From assembly GCA_019636475.1 (NCBI GenBank), contig JAHBXN010000002.1:1-64000 (forward strand): a stretch of DNA of 64,000 nucleotides. Reading direction: 5' to 3'. The stretch's first letter is position 1, and each line of letters begins with the position of its first letter. A model generated the notes under the pieces. The model saw nothing but the letters and a program-made list of their open reading frames with translations. It did not search any database and had not been told where the DNA came from. The stretch is from Phycisphaerae bacterium (lineage in GTDB: Bacteria; Planctomycetota; Phycisphaerae; UBA1845; UTPLA1). Position numbers and translations under genes: made by a program. Below, one piece after another: positions 35,196-45,054 of this stretch.

Positions 35196-36332
35196 TCAAC
35201 GCCGCCGGGACGTTCGAAAGTGCAGCAGCGCGCCCGCGACAACCAACAGCGCGATCGCCCCAGGCTCCGGTACCCATGCCATGCGAAACCCGACCGTGTC
35301 AAGCGTATTCCCAGGGCCCAATCCATTTCGCCACGCCGCCTGCATGATGGGACCATCGGACCAATATGACCCGCCGCGAATTCCCCTAAGTGGGCCGACC
35401 TGCGGATGCTGATAAACCGATTCGTTCCATTCGGCCACATTACCCCCCTGGTCGAATGTGCCGTACGCACTGCCCGAGTTCTCGAATTCGCCCACTTCGG
35501 AACGGTAGTACGGGCTACCAAGAGTAAATCCACCCGATGCTCCGTTAAAGTAGTTCGCGCTGTTGCCTGTGTCGGGACTGAACAGTCCGTTGCCAGGCAT
35601 CGTGTTCGACCGCGTCGGATAATCCCAGAAATCACCCGTAACGCCGTTGTTCGCGTGATATGCCGCTTTGTACCACTCGTCCTCAGACGGAATCACGAAT
35701 TTCGCACCCGGGCGCCGCGTTACGGCCATGGCGATGGCGAAACCATCGATGCCGTTGACACCGGTCAGGTCATAGGACCCATCCTCGGTCGTCTCTGCGC
35801 TCGGAAGTCCGGAAGGCTGACCATTCGTGAGCCAGTTGGCGAATCGTGCCGCATTCAACCACGAAACGAAGACGACGGGCCGATTCGCATAATCTGGCGC
35901 GACCGAATAGGAAAAGCTCCCCGGAACGCCACTTCGGATGATTCGCGGAGATCTGCTTCCTCCGAGGCTCCCCATGTTTTCGACGTAGAGACCGTATGCA
36001 CTCGTGGACGCGACCGCGTTCAGAAACTCGGTGTACTGCGCGGCCGTCACTTCAAATGTACCCATTCGGAATTCGTAATCCACGCCGCCGACCACCGCGT
36101 CCGAACCGGAGCCCCCCGCGCCGGCCCCGGAGAGCCTGCTCGGATTACCCGCGTGACCGACATGCACGAATTCCACGCTCGTCAGACCAGGCGGCATGTT
36201 CAGCACGTCCGCGGTTGTTTTGTCCGCGGCAAGGCACAGCAGCAAGGCAGCGAAAAGCGAGCGTTCCAGGTACAAACCTCTCCGCCCGTGCCCGTTCATC
36301 GCCACATGCGCCACGTCCATGAGAGGATCCAT
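35196..36332 (-). CDS. Formylglycine-generating-enzyme-fold protein with PEP-CTERM anchor
   Basis: 378 residues; a later ATG at 36299 would also keep the signal peptide (SLFAALLLCLAADKTTA). The SUMF1/FGE-sulfatase fold is evident: FEVTAAQYTEFLNAVA, RPVVFVSWLNAARFANWLTN, KFVIPSEDEWYKAAYH, GGNVAEWNE and IRGGSYW. The C terminus WVPEPGAIALLVVAGALLHF plus RTSRRR is a PEP-CTERM sorting signal, so it is probably processed by an exosortase and kept at the surface. Catalytic Cys of true FGE are not evident, so it is more likely a binding domain than an enzyme. Confidence 0.8.
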   Translation of the reverse strand: MDPLMDVAHVAMNGHGRRGLYLERSLFAALLLCLAADKTTADVLNMPPGLTSVEFVHVGHAGNPSRLSGAGAGGSGSDAVVGGVDYEFRMGTFEVTAAQYTEFLNAVASTSAYGLYVENMGSLGGSRSPRIIRSGVPGSFSYSVAPDYANRPVVFVSWLNAARFANWLTNGQPSGLPSAETTEDGSYDLTGVNGIDGFAIAMAVTRRPGAKFVIPSEDEWYKAAYHANNGVTGDFWDYPTRSNTMPGNGLFSPDTGNSANYFNGASGGFTLGSPYYRSEVGEFENSGSAYGTFDQGGNVAEWNESVYQHPQVGPLRGIRGGSYWSDGPIMQAAWRNGLGPGNTLDTVGFRMAWVPEPGAIALLVVAGALLHFRTSRRR

Positions 36333-36338
36333 TTCAGC

Positions 36339-37310
36339 TCAACGCGCGACTTCGCCCGCGCCAGAGTCAATCTCCACGCGATTGTCCAACGCGCCCAGAC
36401 CGTCAAACTCCATGCGTACGACGTCGCCCGGCCTGAGGAACTTCTTCAGTTCCGCGCCGCAGCCGCCCCCTACCGTGCCGCTCCCTAGAATATCGCCGGG
36501 GAACAGCGTCCTCGACGCGCTGGCGAACGCAACCATCGACTCGAAGCGGTGCTTCACAGTGCCGTATCGGCCGTCGGTCCATTGCTCGCCATTCACGTAC
36601 GCACGCATGCCGACTGCGTCGAGGTCCTTGATCTCGTCCTTCGTCACCAGGTAAGGCCCCAGCGCGCTGGCAAAGTCCTTGCCTGGCGCAGGCCCCATGT
36701 TGATCGGCATCGCCTTGGTCTGCCTTCCCCGCGCGGACAGGTCGTTGAGAATCGTGTAACCCACAATTGCGTCACGAGCCGACTCGATCGTCGCATTGCG
36801 AATCGATCGGCCGATGACGCACGCCATCTCACATTCGAAGTCCATTCGCTCTTCGCCATGCGGGAAGTAAGCAGTCATGCCGTGGCCGATAAAGCTTGTC
36901 GCGTTGGAATTGTAATAAGCCGGAATCTCGTACCACTCGGGCACAATGAAATCCAGCCCCCGCTGCTTGCGCATCGTCATGACGTGCTGTTCGAAGGCAT
37001 AAAAGTCCAGATACTGCGACGGGCGGAGTACGCAAGGACCAAAGAACACCGCCGCCGGATCGACCCCGCCCTCGGCGTTCATCATGGCGATGTCTTTGCG
37101 GAATGCCGCCCACTCCGGCAGCCCGGCGACAGCAGCCGTGAGAACCCCGGCAAACTGCGGATCGTGGATATCGTGGTGTTTTCGCGCCCGATCCGTCACA
37201 TCGACAATCCGATCGCCGATCAGCACACCCAGCCGGGCATGCACGGGCACGCGCTGCCGCAAGTCCGCCGCACGTTCGGATTCTGAGTGGTAAAACTGGC
37301 AGAATTTCAT
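36339..37310 (-). CDS. Fumarylacetoacetate hydrolase family protein
   Basis: 323 residues from the ATG at 37310; the frame is open further upstream but MKFCQFYHSESERAADLRQR is a natural start. FAH-fold signatures: YYNSNATSFIGHGM, FECEMACVIGRSIRNATIES with metal-binding acidic residues, GYTILNDLSARG, and the C-terminal FPGDILGSGTVGGGCGAELK and LRPGDVVRMEFDGLG. Such enzymes hydrolyse C-C bonds of beta-diketones or decarboxylate/isomerise catechol-pathway acids. The exact substrate cannot be told. It follows the PEP-CTERM gene by chance position rather than as an evident pathway. Confidence 0.82.
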   Translation of the reverse strand: MKFCQFYHSESERAADLRQRVPVHARLGVLIGDRIVDVTDRARKHHDIHDPQFAGVLTAAVAGLPEWAAFRKDIAMMNAEGGVDPAAVFFGPCVLRPSQYLDFYAFEQHVMTMRKQRGLDFIVPEWYEIPAYYNSNATSFIGHGMTAYFPHGEERMDFECEMACVIGRSIRNATIESARDAIVGYTILNDLSARGRQTKAMPINMGPAPGKDFASALGPYLVTKDEIKDLDAVGMRAYVNGEQWTDGRYGTVKHRFESMVAFASASRTLFPGDILGSGTVGGGCGAELKKFLRPGDVVRMEFDGLGALDNRVEIDSGAGEVAR

Positions 37311-37930
37311 GCTGTGTCCTGCTTTTCTTACATCAATGCCGGAGCGTCCCAACCGACCGCGCATCCCGTGTCCGGCAGTCTGCGGACCTGCTTTCGCACC
37401 CTTCCGGAGCGAAGCCGAATGCAACAATCCCCAATTCGAACCTGATCAATAACTCAGCTTATCACGATTGCGAACGGCCCACAAGAAATAGGCATGATCG
37501 GGCGATTCGAAAAATCCACACTTCAAATCAAAGGAGCCTTCCGGGCCGAGGAAGGCATTAAGTGTGATCCCCAGTCGCCGGATGCGCGGGAGCAATCGCA
37601 TCGAGAGCTTCGCTCGCTTGGGACAAATCGGTTAAACGAACGGAGAACTCTGTTCGGAACACCCGAAGTACCGGGAATCCACTTCGTGTCCGCTGATGCG
37701 ATTCCGAACCCGATCACGGCAGGAGGCGGAGCAAGTCCTGATCAGTCATCCCGAAACAGCTCGATGGCGCAGGGTCGGTCCGACCACGACCCACCCATCC
37801 GCGCTAATCACTCATTCCGCGAGAGTAGTCAGACAGCCGCTTCAATTCGACACGGTCAGCGCATGCTCAGAGAACCCGTCTGCATCACCAACATCACGCC
37901 GGCGATGCCCGCAATGCGCTCTGTGTCCGT
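37311..37930. other. Long intergenic region with no recognised gene
   Basis: 620 bases without a supported gene. A plus-strand open frame at 37494-38039 overlaps the anti-sigma gene in antisense and has no protein-like features, so I leave it out. Downstream of the sigma/anti-sigma pair it may simply be spacer DNA. Confidence 0.4.
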
Positions 37931-38167
37931 TCAGTCCTTCGGTTTCATCGCGGACAGAATCGCCCGCACCATCTCAGGTGGAATCTCATCGCACGGCTCG
38001 GTCATCGCCGCGCGGCCCATGCGAACCGACTCCTCGTAGGTCTTCAGGTACACGACGCAAGGCGGGCATTGCGAAATGTGCTCCTCGAAGCGACGGCGAG
38101 TCGGCGCATCGAGTTCGCCGGACAGATAGTCCGAGAGGAACTCAGTCATTTCTCGACACGACATCAT
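37931..38167 (-). CDS. Zinc-finger anti-sigma factor
   Basis: 78 residues. MMSCREMTEFLSDYLSGELD followed by FEEHISQCPPC gives the zf-HC2/ZAS signature (H-x3-C-x2-C, with an upstream Cys4). There is no transmembrane helix, so it is a soluble anti-sigma factor. Its start overlaps the stop of the sigma factor gene by four bases, showing coupling. It should bind and silence that sigma factor, perhaps with redox-sensitive zinc release. Confidence 0.85.
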   Translation of the reverse strand: MMSCREMTEFLSDYLSGELDAPTRRRFEEHISQCPPCVVYLKTYEESVRMGRAAMTEPCDEIPPEMVRAILSAMKPKD

Positions 38168-38844
38168 GCCTCGTTTCCTCGAAAGCGCTCATCCAGAAGC
38201 GTACGCAACGCCAGACGCGCCCGATGCAGTCGCACCTTGAGAGCGCTCTCTTCAATTCCCAGCATTTCCGCGGCCTCGCGCGTTGACAATTCTTCGATGT
38301 CCCGGAGCATCAAAACGATACGGTAGTTTTCCGGCAATTTGGATATGCAGTCACGCACGATCGCCCGAGTCTCACGGCTACGAGCGACATCCTCCGCCGT
38401 CTGAGTCCATTCCGCAACCGGCGCCGATCGGTGTCCATCGTCCTGATAAGCCGGCAGGAGAGATTCAATCGACACCTCACCCTGTCGCCGCCGGGTGCGC
38501 AGTTTCATCAATGACGAGTTCACAGCGATGCGATGCAGCCAGGTGGACAGACGCGAGGCCCCGGCAAATCCACCGATCGACCGAAAAGCCGAAACGAGGG
38601 CCTCCTGCACCGCATCTCGTGCATCATCCTCGTTGTTCAACAGCCGTCGCGCCACAGCCAGCATGCGTCCGCCATGCAGTCGAATCATGGATTCGAAGGC
38701 GCCGGCGTCGTTGGCGCGAAGCCGTTCGAGCAGTTCTTGCTCAGCCGCTTGCTCCGCTGCCGAGATCGATGCACTGTCATTGAAAAGCGAATCAGGCATG
38801 ACTTGCATAGCATAGTCAGCGCGGGCTCGCATTGCGAGATCCAT
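38164..38844 (-). CDS. ECF-type RNA polymerase sigma factor
   Basis: 226 residues with a 30-40 residue N-terminal tail; later ATGs at residues 13 and 16 are also possible starts. Region 2 is at about residues 50-120 (FESMIRLHGGRMLAVARRLL, then DDARDAVQEALVSAF and LSTWLHRIAVN). Region 4 is at about 165-220 (LPENYRIVLMLRDIEELSTR, then EAAEMLGIEESALKVRLHRA). It directs transcription of an unknown regulon, restrained by the anti-sigma factor coded just downstream. The giant exported protein gene lies directly upstream on the same strand (14 bases away). Confidence 0.92.
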   Translation of the reverse strand: MDLAMRARADYAMQVMPDSLFNDSASISAAEQAAEQELLERLRANDAGAFESMIRLHGGRMLAVARRLLNNEDDARDAVQEALVSAFRSIGGFAGASRLSTWLHRIAVNSSLMKLRTRRRQGEVSIESLLPAYQDDGHRSAPVAEWTQTAEDVARSRETRAIVRDCISKLPENYRIVLMLRDIEELSTREAAEMLGIEESALKVRLHRARLALRTLLDERFRGNEA

Positions 38845-38858
38845 CCTTTAAGCCGCAC

Positions 38859-41800
38859 TTAGCAGCGTCGCCGAAAGCGAACCCGACTCAGCAACATCAG
38901 CGGAAGCAGCATACCGGATGCTGCCATCGTCCCACCGCCGCACACTGGCGCGAAACTCAGCCCGCCACCCGGATTCAGCCCAGGGGCTGGGGAACCGGCC
39001 GGCCCGCCCGGCGGGAAGGGTTCCGCCGTCGCCTCCGAAACGCCGATTGCAAACTCTCCCGCACGGTCAACCACCACCCACGCCATGCGAACGTCCGCAC
39101 CGAGCGACAACACGGACTGGACTCCGCCTCGACCGACATCCCCCGCCATCGGACGGGGTGGATAAGGACCCGCCTCCGGCGCGCCATCCACCGCCGGTCG
39201 CCATTTCCCGGCGCCGCCGTCCCACTGATGAACCCGAACGATTGCATCCGCGGATGCGAGTTCCTTCAGATCAAAGAGCATCCCCACAACCATCACAAAG
39301 TCCCCGCGCCTGGACGTGGAATCGATTGTCAGCCGCCGATCGATCGATGCATCGCTCAGAAGTCCCGAGCGATCGGCCGATCCGCCGGCATCCCTCAGAC
39401 TGCCGGCAAATCCCTCTCCAGGCGCCGCTCCCGCCACACGCACCTCCGCGGCCTCGTGGGCTTCCGCGATTCGCAGAGACATGAAAACGCGTCCATCCAT
39501 GTTGACCTGCATCGCACGCGATGCCGCAATCGCCTCAATCGCGACCACGTCACTTGATGCGCATCCGCCAACCGGATCCGTTCCCGTCACCTGCAGCGCG
39601 TAACTGCCGACGTCTCCCGGCGTGAATACCGGGTGTGCCAGGGTCGGGTCACTAAACTGGCTGGCATCGAGCGACGGACCGGCCAGCACGCGCCATTCGT
39701 AGCGGATCGCCGCCCCACCCGATGTCGCGGACGCCGGACCCAGTGGCTTCGATGGAGAAAATGCCGGGGTGACAAAATCACCGCCGGCGTCGACGCTCAA
39801 TTTCGTAGCCCGCACGGCCAGAACGCCGGATGTCGAACACGCGGGCGATGCCGAATCCGTCGCGGTCAGTCGAAGCGTGTATGACCCCGCCTCTTCGGGG
39901 ATGAACAGCCACGACGGATCGAAGGCGTTCTCATCAGCGAACCGGGCGGTCATCGTTCCGGGGGAATCCGATTCGACCGTCCAGTTGTAGTAAACGGGCG
40001 CATTCCCGCCGACAAGCGTCGGACGCGGCAGCCTGACGCCCCCGGAACCAATGCAAGTCGTCACCTCCGCCGGCAGTGCCAGATTCATCGCACCGGCCGA
40101 CACCCGGATGACCCGGCTGACCTCGGACACCGGCGTGCTGGAGTCGCGTACTGTCACGCGAAGCGAATACTCGCCCGCCGACGCGGGAGTGAATGTCGGA
40201 CGAGACGACAAGGGACCATCCCCGCCGAACTGGCTCTGCGACACGTTCGGACTGCCGGATTCGACCTGCCATGCGTATGAATAAGGCGGCACGCCCGGCG
40301 ACGTGATGGACACCGCCAGCGGCGCGGACACGCCGGCCACACACATCGAGAAGTCAGCGGGCACACCGAGGGTCATCAGCACCGAATCAACGGTGACCGT
40401 ATCCGAAACCGAACAGGCCGCCGTCGTGTTCGAGTCCATCGCAGTCACGCGCAGCACATACCGTCCCGGCAGCGCCGGCGTAAATGTCGGCGATGACGCC
40501 GTCGCGCCGCCGCCCGTGAACTGCGCCGGCGAAAGGCTTGGCGCGCCGGGCTCTACCTGCCATTGATATGTCACCGTGCCAACCGCCCCACCCACGCTCG
40601 GCGTCAAAGGCGCTGTCGATCCGCCGAAACCGATCGACCGATCCGGTCCCGCATCGACCGACATGCCGTACACCGTCACGATCGTGGTATCGCTCTTGAC
40701 GCAGGGCGGCTGGGTCGAGTCGCGCACAGTCACCCGAACTTCATAGACTCCCGTTTGCGAAGCCTGAAACGTCGGCCGCATCGCGGTCGGCGAAATCAGC
40801 GACGCGCCGCCGGGGCCCGACACAATCTGCCATTGGTAGGTGTAAGGCGGTGTCGAGCCGCTGGCGACAATCGCCCCGCCGAGTTGAACGGTCGCCTGCC
40901 CGGCGCAAACCTGCATCGCCGGTCCGGCGCTCACCATATAGGGCGGATCGCACTCATCAGGAATGCCATTGCGATTGCAGTCTTCGCTGGTTCCATTGGC
41001 GATGTCACACACATCGGGGATGCCATTCTGGTTACAGTCCGGCATGCCGCCACCATCGGTCTCGCATTCATCCGGAATGCCATTCGCATTGCAATCGGCG
41101 CTCATTCCCGCCGCGATGTCACACGAATCCGGCAATCCGTTCCCGTTGCAGTCGGAAGTGCAGCCGACGGTACAATGGAAGGGTCCGCCCGGCGCGCCGG
41201 AACCCGCTGGAATTTCGCACTCATCCGGAACGCCGTTTGAGTTGCAGTCCGCGCTCACGCCATTCGCAATATCAATTCCGTCGTCCACGCCGTTGGCATT
41301 GCAGTCGCATGCGTTGCTCGTGAGAGTAAGGTGCGCCTCGCGCGTCGTCAGGGGCTGGCCACATTGGCCGATGATGACGCAGTGATACCGCCCGGCCTGC
41401 TGTGCCGATACGCCGGTGAGAACCAGGATCGATGATTGCGCGCCGCTCACATTCGGACCATTCTGAAGACTCTGGAACGCCGCGCCCGTATGGGCCTGCC
41501 ATTGATAGCTGAGATTCGACCCGCTTGCGACCGCTTCAAACACCGCCATGCCGCCGGGGCAGGCCGATGCGTCTGACGGCAGATCGAAATTGTCATTCGT
41601 CGTCCACCCCGGAACATGCAGCAAGGTCGGGCTGGTCGCCAGAGCCGCGCCGCACTCGCCGGTCACCACGCAGCGATAGGCGCCTGCGTGAACGGACGCC
41701 GCTTGGGGTATGGTCAGCGTCTCACCATTGACACCCGGCAACCCGCTTTGGGGGTCGATGTCCGCGAATCCGGAGCCGCCGTCAAACTGCCATTGAAACA

Positions 41801-44800
41801 TCAACCCGACGCCGGTGGCCGTGGCCGTCAAGGACACCCCCTGACCGGGGCACGCCGTAACCTGGCTCGGACCGTCAAACACGCGCGTCGCCGGCCGGAC
41901 CGCCAGTTGAATCGATGAGGACTGCGCCGTCATTCCGCAGCCTCCCGTGACGAGACATCGATACGCGCCGGCGTGAGAGGCCGACACATTGGCGATCGTT
42001 AATGTCGGCGTACTGACACCCGATACCCCCGCCTCGGTCGGAAGCAGCGCGCGCCATGTGCCGTTCCCGTTGAACCACCATTCATAAAGCAGATCACTGC
42101 CTGTTGCAGTGACGCCGCCTGTAAAGGTCTGGCCCTCACAAAGTGTCTCGTCCGTCGTCTGATTCACGATCGCCGCGGGAACACGCACTGTCAGATGAGT
42201 TTCACCACTCGTCGCGCCGGCCCCGCAGGCGCCCGACACCACGCACCGATATCGGCCCGACCGGATCGGCTGAACGCCGGCCAGCGTCAGTATGGCAGTC
42301 TGCGCGCCGCCAACTCCCGTATCGGCCGAGTCCGTCAGATCGGCGAACTCCTGATCAGACGCATACTGCCACTGATACCCGTTATCGACGCCCGCCGCTT
42401 CCACGAAAAGCGTCACGGTTTCGCCGATGCATGCGGCCCTTTGCGGGCTCGGATCCGTCACGATCGACGTATCGCCGCGAATCGAGAGCACAGCCGCCCG
42501 GCTCACCGCGGATCCGCAGGGAAGTGTCACGACGCAGTCAAAGAAACCCACATGGCCCGACTCGACTGACGGAATAAGCAGTTCGTGAGTCGCCGCGCCA
42601 ACGAATGCGGCGCCATCCAAAGCGACTCCGTTCCGTCTCCATTGAAATGTGGCGCTCCCCAAATCGAGCGATTCATCCGGCAGCACGGTGAACCGCACTT
42701 CGTCACCGAGGCAGGCCGCGACGTCCTCCGGCTCGCCCGAGATGATCCGCGTGAACGAGGCGGTCACGGTCTTCGGAAAATCAGCGATAACGGCCGTCGC
42801 CGTCGCCGCCGGATCGATCGGCTGCGCGCCCGTGTCCACCGTCCAGCCGGCGAAGCAGAAACCCGATGCAGCCGAGGCCGTGATGGATACCGGTTCACAA
42901 ACGGTGTACTGCCCTCCGGCGCTTGGATGCACCGCCCCGCCGCCCTCCGGCACACGCTGCATCGTTAACGCAATTGGCCCCTCGCAGTCATCGGGAATCT
43001 CATTCGCATTGCAGTCCGCGCTGGTCTCGGACGCGATGTCGCAGCTGTCCGGCACGCCGTTGCCGTTGCAGTCTGTCGCGACGCCGGCCGCAATGTCGCA
43101 CAGGTCCCGAACGCCATTGCCGTCACAGTCCGCTGCCGATTCGCACTCATCCGGAATGCCGTTGCTGTTGCAGTCCGTCACGCCGCTTTCAGCCTCATAA
43201 TCAAGACGAATCTGTGCCGACGACGGCGGATCGCACAAATTGGCGTCCACGGCCGACGATGCCGTCAGGAGAATCGTGGCTGATCCGCCCGCCGCGCCAA
43301 GTGACGCATTGAATGCCGCACTTGTGACACTTATGCTCGCCGTGACCGGCGCCGCAGGACAGTCCAGTCCGCCGTTCTCAAACACCCGGCCGATCCACGT
43401 TCCATTCAGTCGAACATCGAGATATTCTGATTCGGCGCTGAAGTCCCCCCGGGCAGTCACTTCAAGGGTCACGGACCCGACCGCCGCGGGCAGTCTGGCC
43501 AAAAGAAAGCTTCCAGGCGCGCCGGCGCCGATCGGCCCCTGAGCCGACGACGTTACAACATGTCGCGTCCGCACATCGCAGGCGTCGGGCATGCCATTCT
43601 CATTGCAATCCGCGTCGCAACCGGAAACGCAGTAATAAGGCCCGCCGGGCGCGAGGCTTGCCGACTCGATCTCGCAGACATCGGGAGTGCCGTTTCCGTT
43701 GCAGTCCGTCGCCGGAATGATTCGCCCCAGCAGGAACGCGCCGCCCCCGCTCGGCAGGCTTGCCGTGCTCCCTGACACCGTCTTGGCAATCGGATCGCGA
43801 TGCGTCGTGATCGCAGACGCCGTACCGGTCGCCGTATTGAACCAGAAAAGCTCAAGCCCCGAATCATCTCGAAATCCGCCCTCATGCAGTGCGGCATCCG
43901 AGTAGCTGACTGTCAACGTCGCGGCACTTCCCGCGGGAATCACCGCAGTCGACGCAAGCTGAAAACCGAAGCCGGCATATCTGAGGGCAAGTCCTCCAAA
44001 CGGCGCCAGATCAAATCCGCATCGCGCGCCCGTCCCGATCGATGTGACGCTCGTCAGCCCGGTCGTCGTCACTTCGGAATATTCAACGGAAATCCCGACA
44101 CACGCCGCGCAGCCGTCCGTCAAAGGTCCGACCGATACGCTCATTCCCTTCGGGGTGTAATTCGAGTCCGACCCGAGCCACGCGACGAGGTTCCGCAGAA
44201 ACGTGCGATGTCCCGCTCCATCATCGAACAGATCCGCAAATATCGACGAATCGCAAACCAGACCCGCGCGGCCGCCACCGCTCGACGCATCCAGCACTGC
44301 GGCAAAAGCGCCGGGTCCCGCAGCCTCGGTGTACAGCGCAGTCGCCGGAACATTCGCCCCCTGAAGATTCATCAGTCCGAAGGTCGCATTCGTCGCTGCA
44401 ACGAGACCAACGGACCCGAACGGACCATTTGCAAGTGCATGCCCGCCGCCCGTAAACACCGGTCCGGTTGTGGAATAAGTGCCGTCGAGCTTGCTGATGC
44501 CGAATGCCGACAGAAACGAATCGTCGCCGCTGTTATAGATGCCGGCGTCGCCAACCCACAGAATGCGCCCGCCTCCGTCAAAAAACGCGCGGAGTGCATC
44601 GCGCTCCGCCGCAGTGTAAACAGCGTCCGTCTCCAGCAGTGGCAGCCAGAGAATGCGAATGCCGCCAAGGGATGCCGCATCAATGGCATTGACCTGCGTC
44701 ACGAGATGACCGTCCGCGACCAGCGCATTCCGCGCCGCGCTCATTGCAGGATCAAGCAGGCTCAGGTTGGGATATTGCCGGGCGTCCGACAGGCGAAGGA

Positions 44801-44903
44801 CGCCGATCGTCGCGCCTTCGATCCGCGCGGCATTGCCTGCCAGGCAGACAGCCAATCCGATCAGAGCAGTCTGCGCCCCACTGGGAATCCGATTTGTGTT
44901 CAT
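38859..44903 (-). CDS. Giant multidomain exported surface protein
   Basis: About 2014 residues from the ATG at 44903; the frame is open 37 codons further. After a signal peptide comes a glutamine-amidotransferase-like or DUF4350-like segment (about residues 30-240). Then follow at least a dozen DCNxNGxPDxC calcium-loop repeats in two clusters, about six Ig-like domains with the YRCVV/GxYRC pattern (about 690-1200), and about four PKD-like domains (YTYQWQIVSG types, about 1330-1740). The C terminus CGGG, a hydrophobic stretch and RVRFRRRC form a Cys-Gly sorting tail like those handled by surface-anchoring systems. It is probably a calcium-stabilised adhesin or envelope scaffold. The sigma factor gene begins 14 bases after its stop, on the same strand. 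Confidence 0.78.
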   Translation of the reverse strand: MNTNRIPSGAQTALIGLAVCLAGNAARIEGATIGVLRLSDARQYPNLSLLDPAMSAARNALVADGHLVTQVNAIDAASLGGIRILWLPLLETDAVYTAAERDALRAFFDGGGRILWVGDAGIYNSGDDSFLSAFGISKLDGTYSTTGPVFTGGGHALANGPFGSVGLVAATNATFGLMNLQGANVPATALYTEAAGPGAFAAVLDASSGGGRAGLVCDSSIFADLFDDGAGHRTFLRNLVAWLGSDSNYTPKGMSVSVGPLTDGCAACVGISVEYSEVTTTGLTSVTSIGTGARCGFDLAPFGGLALRYAGFGFQLASTAVIPAGSAATLTVSYSDAALHEGGFRDDSGLELFWFNTATGTASAITTHRDPIAKTVSGSTASLPSGGGAFLLGRIIPATDCNGNGTPDVCEIESASLAPGGPYYCVSGCDADCNENGMPDACDVRTRHVVTSSAQGPIGAGAPGSFLLARLPAAVGSVTLEVTARGDFSAESEYLDVRLNGTWIGRVFENGGLDCPAAPVTASISVTSAAFNASLGAAGGSATILLTASSAVDANLCDPPSSAQIRLDYEAESGVTDCNSNGIPDECESAADCDGNGVRDLCDIAAGVATDCNGNGVPDSCDIASETSADCNANEIPDDCEGPIALTMQRVPEGGGAVHPSAGGQYTVCEPVSITASAASGFCFAGWTVDTGAQPIDPAATATAVIADFPKTVTASFTRIISGEPEDVAACLGDEVRFTVLPDESLDLGSATFQWRRNGVALDGAAFVGAATHELLIPSVESGHVGFFDCVVTLPCGSAVSRAAVLSIRGDTSIVTDPSPQRAACIGETVTLFVEAAGVDNGYQWQYASDQEFADLTDSADTGVGGAQTAILTLAGVQPIRSGRYRCVVSGACGAGATSGETHLTVRVPAAIVNQTTDETLCEGQTFTGGVTATGSDLLYEWWFNGNGTWRALLPTEAGVSGVSTPTLTIANVSASHAGAYRCLVTGGCGMTAQSSSIQLAVRPATRVFDGPSQVTACPGQGVSLTATATGVGLMFQWQFDGGSGFADIDPQSGLPGVNGETLTIPQAASVHAGAYRCVVTGECGAALATSPTLLHVPGWTTNDNFDLPSDASACPGGMAVFEAVASGSNLSYQWQAHTGAAFQSLQNGPNVSGAQSSILVLTGVSAQQAGRYHCVIIGQCGQPLTTREAHLTLTSNACDCNANGVDDGIDIANGVSADCNSNGVPDECEIPAGSGAPGGPFHCTVGCTSDCNGNGLPDSCDIAAGMSADCNANGIPDECETDGGGMPDCNQNGIPDVCDIANGTSEDCNRNGIPDECDPPYMVSAGPAMQVCAGQATVQLGGAIVASGSTPPYTYQWQIVSGPGGASLISPTAMRPTFQASQTGVYEVRVTVRDSTQPPCVKSDTTIVTVYGMSVDAGPDRSIGFGGSTAPLTPSVGGAVGTVTYQWQVEPGAPSLSPAQFTGGGATASSPTFTPALPGRYVLRVTAMDSNTTAACSVSDTVTVDSVLMTLGVPADFSMCVAGVSAPLAVSITSPGVPPYSYAWQVESGSPNVSQSQFGGDGPLSSRPTFTPASAGEYSLRVTVRDSSTPVSEVSRVIRVSAGAMNLALPAEVTTCIGSGGVRLPRPTLVGGNAPVYYNWTVESDSPGTMTARFADENAFDPSWLFIPEEAGSYTLRLTATDSASPACSTSGVLAVRATKLSVDAGGDFVTPAFSPSKPLGPASATSGGAAIRYEWRVLAGPSLDASQFSDPTLAHPVFTPGDVGSYALQVTGTDPVGGCASSDVVAIEAIAASRAMQVNMDGRVFMSLRIAEAHEAAEVRVAGAAPGEGFAGSLRDAGGSADRSGLLSDASIDRRLTIDSTSRRGDFVMVVGMLFDLKELASADAIVRVHQWDGGAGKWRPAVDGAPEAGPYPPRPMAGDVGRGGVQSVLSLGADVRMAWVVVDRAGEFAIGVSEATAEPFPPGGPAGSPAPGLNPGGGLSFAPVCGGGTMAASGMLLPLMLLSRVRFRRRC

Positions 44904-45054
44904 GCCCTTGAAATCGGCATAAACGGAGTCGGCAGGAAAGGTTACGACGACAAAAGCACAGCGGATCTGCCTCGCGCCCACACGCCGGCGCTGTCCGGCC
45001 GCGGCTCGAATCACACCGGTCGCCGACGGGCGAATTCACACTGACATAAATCGC

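Noticed and set aside
37494-38039. Plus-strand 181-codon open frame
   Set aside because: It overlaps the well-supported anti-sigma gene in antisense and shows no domain or signal.
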